Assembly: GCA_030064795.1 (NCBI GenBank)
Contig: JASJEI010000391.1
Location: forward strand, 1 to 7,598
From: Pleurocapsa sp. MO_226.B13
GTDB taxonomy: Bacteria > Cyanobacteriota > Cyanobacteriia > Cyanobacteriales > Xenococcaceae
DNA length: 7,598 bases
Reading direction: 5' to 3'
Position numbers and translations under genes: made by a program. Every line of letters starts with the position of its first letter. Position 1 is the first letter of the stretch. The notes below the pieces were generated by a model. The model ran no database searches and was not told the origin of the DNA. It was given only the letters and a program-made list of their open reading frames with translations. This document shows, piece after piece, positions 5,062 through 7,598 of the stretch.

Positions 5062-5814
5062 ACCAATGACCATAATGTAGAGCAAGTTCAAACTATAGAA
5101 GAAATATCTTTAAATGCTCTGCCTTGTTTGCAGCAAATCCTTTATGATGGTTGGATTTTGCGCTTTGCAGAAGGATATACCAAACGAGCTAATTCTGTAA
5201 CTCCTTTGTACTCAGGTTGGCAAGATTTGACTAGTAAAATTCAGCGTTGCCAAGATATCTACCGCGATTTTAACCTCAAGCCAATTTTTCGCCTCGCCAA
5301 TATCCCTAGACTAGAGATTCTAGATCGCACTTTAGATAAACTGGGATATCAACAACAAGATACAGTTAGCGTTCGGGTAAAAACTCTTGGAGATCGCATT
5401 TCGACGGACAATTTAGTTACCCTCAACGACGAAATATCAGAAGAATGGTTAGACCAATATGTCCACGCTGTTAATTTACCGATACAACACTGGAATACTC
5501 TCTCAATCATGCTAGAAATTATTCCTAATCCAACTTGCTATGCCTTATTGCGCGATCGACAGCGTTTTTGTAGTTGTGGTTTGGGGGTTTTAGAAAATAA
5601 TTATTTGGGACTTTTTTTTATCGCTACTGCAAAACAGCAACGAGGCAAAGGTTATGCTACCCAGTTAGTCTCGGCGATGTTGAATTGGGGTCGAGATCGT
5701 GGTGCAACCCAAGCTTATGTTCAGGTAGAAACCGAAAATCAAACTGCAATAAATTTGTACAATAAGCTAGGGTTCACTGAGGTATATCAATACTTTTATC
5801 GTCTTCAACCATGA
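5059..5814 (+). CDS. GNAT family N-acetyltransferase
   Basis: This 251-residue protein has a C-terminal GNAT domain that should transfer an acetyl group from acetyl-CoA to an unknown amine. The acetyl-CoA loop (motif A) is QQRGKGYA (193-200, Q193-x-x-G196-x-G198) after the strand LGLFFIATA (183-191). NQTAINLYNKLGF (227-239) is the usual motif B ending. The N-terminal part (13-110) contains ILYDGWILRFAEGYTKRANSV (27-47), which I associate with the Rv0428c-like acetyltransferase family. Such proteins have a degenerate first GNAT-like half. ATG 5059 is the only usable in-frame start. Its first codons overlap two AATGACC heptamers, so the extreme N-terminus (MTNDHN) may be repeat-derived and unimportant. 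glpK follows after 114 bp, so they may be separate units. The substrate cannot be predicted. Confidence 0.88.
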   Translation: MTNDHNVEQVQTIEEISLNALPCLQQILYDGWILRFAEGYTKRANSVTPLYSGWQDLTSKIQRCQDIYRDFNLKPIFRLANIPRLEILDRTLDKLGYQQQDTVSVRVKTLGDRISTDNLVTLNDEISEEWLDQYVHAVNLPIQHWNTLSIMLEIIPNPTCYALLRDRQRFCSCGLGVLENNYLGLFFIATAKQQRGKGYATQLVSAMLNWGRDRGATQAYVQVETENQTAINLYNKLGFTEVYQYFYRLQP

Positions 5815-5928
5815 ATGAGCGATCTCGTTTCCAATCCAGTTCGGGAAAATTTTTAAGATTCCTAACAAAAAATCATTAAGCCCAAACTTTGCTGTAAATC
5901 TACAATAAGCAGAATTTTAGTATTTTCT

Positions 5929-7425
5929 ATGACCGACAAAAAATATATTCTCTCTCTCGATTTAGGAACTACAGGAAACAGGGCGATTTTATTCGATCGC
6001 CAGGGGAATGTTGTCGGTCAGGTTTATCAGGAATTACCCCAATACTATCCGCAACCAGGTTGGTTAGAACACGATGCAACCGAGATTTGGCAGGATACGA
6101 AAAAATGTCTGCAACAGGTAATTGCCGATAGTCAAGCAGCAGCAACAGAAATTGCTGCCATTGGTTTGACCGTACAGCGAGAAACTTGTTTACTCTGGGA
6201 CAAAACTACAGGTCAACCCCTACACCCAGCTATTGTCTGGCAAGATCGGCGGACTGCGGGGCTGTGCGATCGCCTCAAGGCAGAAGGTAAAGCCGAAGTC
6301 GTGCAGCAAAAAACGGGTTTAGTCCTAGATGCTTATTTTTCGGCTACTAAGCTATCCTGGCTGATCGATTGGGTCAAGCAAAATAAACCCGATACTAACT
6401 GGGAGAACACGATCGCGGGGACAGTCGATACCTGGGCTTTGTGGAATTTAACGGGTAGAAAAGTTCATGCCACGGATATTAGCAATGCCAGCCGTACTAT
6501 GTTAATGAATTTAGATACGGGAGACTGGGATGATTCATTACTGGAGTTATTTAATATCCCTCGCCAAATTATGCCCGAAATTAGACCCAGTATAGGGATG
6601 TTTGGCAACACTAGCAAGGATTTATTAGATACGGAAATTCCCATATCTGCTATTTTTGGCGATCAACAGGCAGCTTTATTCGCTCATGGTTGCGATCGCC
6701 CTGGTTTACTCAAGTGTACCTACGGTACGGGTTGTTTTTTGGTCGCACAAACAGGAACGAGGGTGACGCGATCGCACAATCAACTCCTTTCTACCGTGGC
6801 GTGGAGTACCAATAAACAAACCAATTATGCTTTAGAAGGGGCGATCTTTACTACGGGTGCAGCAATTCAATGGTTGCGAGATGGCTTAAAGTTAATCGCT
6901 AGTGCAGCCGAAACCGAAACTCTTTGCAACCAGGTAGATAGTAGTAACGGGGTTTATTTCGTTCCCGCTCTTAGTGGTTTGGGCGCGCCTCACTGGGATA
7001 TGAAGGCTCGCGGTGCCTTTTTAGGTATTACTGGAGGCGTACAGCGAGAACACATGGTTAGGTCGGTTTTAGAAGCGATCGCCTATCAGGTCAAAGAAGT
7101 AGTTGAGGCGGTGAACAAAGATAGCGATAACCCCGTGTCCTTACTTAAAGTTGATGGTGGGGCAGCACAAAATAACTTTTTGATGCAATTTCAAGCAGAT
7201 GCTTTGGGAGTACCCTTAGAACGTCCTGTGGTTTTAGATGCCACTGCTCAGGGAGCAGCCTTTGGTGCGGGGTTAGCAATTGGTTTTTGGGATGACTATC
7301 AAAAGTTAATCAGCGATCGTCAAATCGACCGAGTATTTGAACCAGACGCAGGACAATCTCAAGCACAAGCTAATTTTGCTATCTGGTCAAAAGCTGTAAC
7401 TAGAGCTAAAAATTGGATCGATTGA
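5929..7425 (+). CDS. glpK: Glycerol kinase
   Basis: Glycerol kinase (FGGY family, cytoplasmic) phosphorylates glycerol with ATP to sn-glycerol-3-phosphate, giving access to lipid synthesis and lower glycolysis. At 498 residues it is full length, and it aligns from its first residues with E. coli GlpK (about 502 residues). The glycerol-binding residues are kept: R84 and E85 in QRET, Y136 in DAYFSATK, D245 in GDQQAA and F270 in YGTGCF. The nucleotide site includes D11 in DLGTT and the DGGAAQNNF segment (409-417). FGGY-type signatures lie at 136-147 and 362-382. Oddities against E. coli are L12 for the usual Gln in DQGTT and V82 for Asn in TNQRET. The Gly/Arg loop that binds fructose-1,6-bisphosphate before IPIS is also missing (here KDLLDTE, 230-236). 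No Shine-Dalgarno sequence precedes the ATG. TACAAT (5901-5906) is a possible -10 element without a clear -35. No glp regulator, facilitator or dehydrogenase gene is adjacent. Confidence 0.96.
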   Translation: MTDKKYILSLDLGTTGNRAILFDRQGNVVGQVYQELPQYYPQPGWLEHDATEIWQDTKKCLQQVIADSQAAATEIAAIGLTVQRETCLLWDKTTGQPLHPAIVWQDRRTAGLCDRLKAEGKAEVVQQKTGLVLDAYFSATKLSWLIDWVKQNKPDTNWENTIAGTVDTWALWNLTGRKVHATDISNASRTMLMNLDTGDWDDSLLELFNIPRQIMPEIRPSIGMFGNTSKDLLDTEIPISAIFGDQQAALFAHGCDRPGLLKCTYGTGCFLVAQTGTRVTRSHNQLLSTVAWSTNKQTNYALEGAIFTTGAAIQWLRDGLKLIASAAETETLCNQVDSSNGVYFVPALSGLGAPHWDMKARGAFLGITGGVQREHMVRSVLEAIAYQVKEVVEAVNKDSDNPVSLLKVDGGAAQNNFLMQFQADALGVPLERPVVLDATAQGAAFGAGLAIGFWDDYQKLISDRQIDRVFEPDAGQSQAQANFAIWSKAVTRAKNWID

Positions 7426-7466
7426 GGAAGTAGAGGAGGCAGGGGGAGATAGGGAAAATGGGGCTA
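7424..7466 (+). repeat. Purine-rich, G-tract repeat after glpK, copy 2
   Basis: The segment 7424-7442 (GAGGAAGTAGAGGAGGCAG) matches copy 1 at 16 of 19 positions and overlaps the last two bases of the glpK stop codon. It runs on into GGGGG (7442-7446), GGG and GGGG tracts up to about 7463. The G-tracts could support a two-tier quadruplex in the transcript, but only three tracts reach three or more guanines. Confidence 0.45.
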
Positions 7467-7532
7467 CAAAAAAGTTAGTCAAAGTTGGTCAGCCTTATTC
7501 AAATGGATAAGTTTTAGCCAGAGGTTATTGCC

Positions 7533-7598
7533 CGCCGACCGCCCCAATTGTGAGGGGTAAGCGTGTCAAAGTCCCCAAATTCGTAGGGGCGGTCGGCG
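7533..7598. repeat. GC-rich foldback element reaching the window end
   Basis: The perfect 13-bp inverted arms are CGCCGACCGCCCC (7533-7545) and GGGGCGGTCGGCG (7586-7598). Inside, AATT (7546-7549) faces AATT (7578-7581), and GGGG (7554-7557) faces CCCC (7573-7576), leaving a 15-base loop. It looks like the GTAGGGGCG-type palindromic repeats of cyanobacteria. It lies 108 bp past glpK and is cut by the window, so the full element may be longer. There is no T-run, so it is not a clear terminator. Confidence 0.6.

Overview
The window reads as an ordinary chromosomal segment of a moderately AT-rich cyanobacterium. The perfect HIP1 octamer GCGATCGC occurs eight times (49, 2349, 2831, 4119, 6266, 6692, 6768, 7075), against about 0.1 expected by chance. 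Several encoded proteins belong to families that I know mainly or only from cyanobacteria, such as the Mo-nitro_C domain protein and the 255-residue MAIIALKAWYL-type conserved protein. The repeats between genes are also of cyanobacterial style. A unicellular or pleurocapsalean lineage is plausible, but the sequence does not prove it. No transposase, integrase, phage gene, CRISPR array, tRNA or rRNA is visible.

Layout: all seven genes lie on the + strand. (1) 3-812 is the C-terminal part of a histidine kinase cut by the window edge. (2) 813-1627 is an AT-rich gap of 815 bp with a sigma70-like promoter, an NtcA-type box, a terminator-like hairpin and several dyads. It could encode a small RNA. 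(3) 1628-1915 is a small six-cysteine Mo-nitro_C protein, followed after 44 bp by (4) 1960-2727, a conserved cyanobacterial protein whose C-terminal half looks like a TIR/nucleoside-deoxyribosyltransferase-type fold. (5) 2728-3059 holds a long palindrome and the leader of the next gene. (6) 3060-4220 is an Fe3+-type (FbpC/FutC-like) ABC ATPase, followed after 32 bp by (7) 4253-4690, a Nudix hydrolase. These two are probably co-transcribed. (8) 4691-5058 is a repeat-rich gap with a MITE-like palindromic element and short tandem repeats. (9) 5059-5814 is a GNAT acetyltransferase. (10) 5929-7425 is glycerol kinase (glpK). (11) 7426-7598 is a purine-rich repeat followed by a long GC-rich foldback that reaches the window end.

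Function: the genes do not form one obvious pathway. The ATPase would energise uptake by permease and binding proteins encoded elsewhere. The Nudix enzyme probably hydrolyses a nucleoside diphosphate compound such as ADP-ribose. GlpK would feed glycerol into glycerol-3-phosphate. I see no clear new multi-gene system. The best leads are the TIR-like conserved protein, the promoter/hairpin pair in the first gap, the non-canonical features of the glycerol kinase, and the repeat elements.
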